6,252 nucleotides of DNA from an uncultured Prevotella sp. (GTDB taxonomy: Bacteria > Bacteroidota > Bacteroidia > Bacteroidales > Bacteroidaceae), in NCBI GenBank assembly GCA_946055365.1, contig CAMGFM010000080.1, positions 1 to 6,252 of the forward strand. Direction: 5' to 3'. The translations under genes were made by a program, and so were the position numbers. How positions within the stretch are numbered: the stretch's first letter is position 1; the number at the start of each line of letters is the position of its first letter. Below, piece after piece: positions 5,942-6,252 of the stretch. The notes beneath the pieces are model-generated. The model saw only the letters and a list, made by a program, of their open reading frames with translations, was not told the DNA's origin and searched no databases.

Positions 5942-6252
5942 GCGTGGATGCTGGCGACAGGAACAGGCTGTCGTCAAGGCGTGAAGTGACGATGACATGT
6001 GTGTGACACGCCACATGCCATGAGCACAGGTGGCATGACCGCAAGGCGTGAGAGAGGCTTCATGCGGCGCAGGCGGCGAGAGCGTGTCAGCAAAGTGGCA
6101 CTTTGAGATGCAAAAAGCGGCATTATACATAGCGCAAAGTGCCGCTTGGCACAGGCGAAGTGCCACTTCTCCGCAGTGTCTGCGCGGCAGGCCGTCGTGG
6201 AATGTGGGGCTTGAAACAGAGTTGTGTGCTTTTGTCTAAAATGAAAATAACG
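5942..6252. other. Non-coding right end, no complete gene
   Basis: No credible gene was found. The stretch holds several small inverted repeats: CGACAG/CTGTCG (5955-5960 and 5968-5973), GGCGTG/CACGCC (5978-5983 and 6007-6012) and CATGCCA/TGGCATG (6014-6020 and 6031-6037). The phased palindrome array at 6091-6169 follows. An AT-rich tail at the very end contains ATG at 6241 followed by three open codons, which may begin the next gene but cannot be judged. Confidence 0.6.
6091..6169. repeat. Array of four palindromic 11-mers at 21-22 bp spacing
   Basis: Four related units begin at 6093 (AAGTGGCACTT), 6115 (AAGCGGCATTA), 6137 (AAGTGCCGCTT) and 6158 (AAGTGCCACTT), spaced 22, 22 and 21 bp. Units 1 and 4 are each palindromic around one central base and are exact reverse complements of each other. 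Unit 1 extends to a 15-bp palindrome (6091-6105) and unit 4 to a 13-bp one (6157-6169). AAGCGGCA (6115-6122) pairs with TGCCGCTT (6140-6147), so the array can also fold as nested stems: outer 11 bp, inner 8 bp. It could be an operator array or a REP-like interspersed repeat. Confidence 0.75.

Noticed and set aside
5490..6044. 184-codon open frame on the minus strand over the DUF3467 gene
   Set aside because: It is antisense to a well-supported gene and runs through its promoter-proximal leader and intrinsic terminator.
6048..6239. 63-codon open frame at the right end
   Set aside because: Its translation is shaped by the palindrome array and both strands stay open through the array, as repeats tend to do; no start signal or domain is seen.
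6241..6252. Start of a next gene (ATG AAA ATA ACG)
   Set aside because: Only four codons are visible and no promoter box precedes them; plausible because the upstream bases are AT-rich, but it cannot be supported from this window.

Overview
The window looks like chromosomal DNA from a Bacteroidales bacterium, most likely Prevotella-like. Three things support this. There is a textbook Bacteroidetes promoter (TTTG, 19 bases, TACCTTTG) before the gene at 5535. That gene encodes a DUF3467-type protein, typical of Bacteroidetes. The isocitrate dehydrogenase is of the homodimeric 'eukaryotic' NADP type, as found in Bacteroides and Prevotella. The DNA is moderately GC-rich by eye, yet its genes use the isoleucine codon ATA freely.

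Layout. 1-2235 (+) is an aconitase-superfamily hydratase, open at the left edge and probably lacking only a few N-terminal codons. 2326-3537 (+) is NADP-dependent isocitrate dehydrogenase (icd). 3538-3746 is a spacer with two back-to-back hairpins and a 12-bp palindrome. 3747-4697 (+) is a bile acid:sodium symporter (BASS) family membrane transporter. A strong hairpin at 4731-4778 separates it from a convergent small two-helix membrane protein, 4839-5060 (-). 5061-5534 has no gene but carries the promoter and structured leader of the DUF3467 gene at 5535-5852 (+). That gene ends in a classic intrinsic terminator (5884-5941). 5942-6252 has no complete gene and holds an unusual array of four palindromic 11-mers spaced 21-22 bp apart.

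How the genes work together. The hydratase and icd are adjacent and co-directional, so together they plausibly form the citrate to isocitrate to 2-oxoglutarate branch that feeds glutamate synthesis. The hydratase, however, is the YbhJ-like/clostridial-type 'hydratase' and not the mitochondrial-type aconitase. It keeps the three Fe-S cysteines but lacks the canonical Asp-His pair. The BASS-family transporter, the small membrane protein and the DUF3467 protein have no clear functional tie to this pair. I found no mobile element, CRISPR array, tRNA or rRNA. The observations most worth checking are the divergent hydratase in the aconitase position and the phased palindrome array near the right edge.
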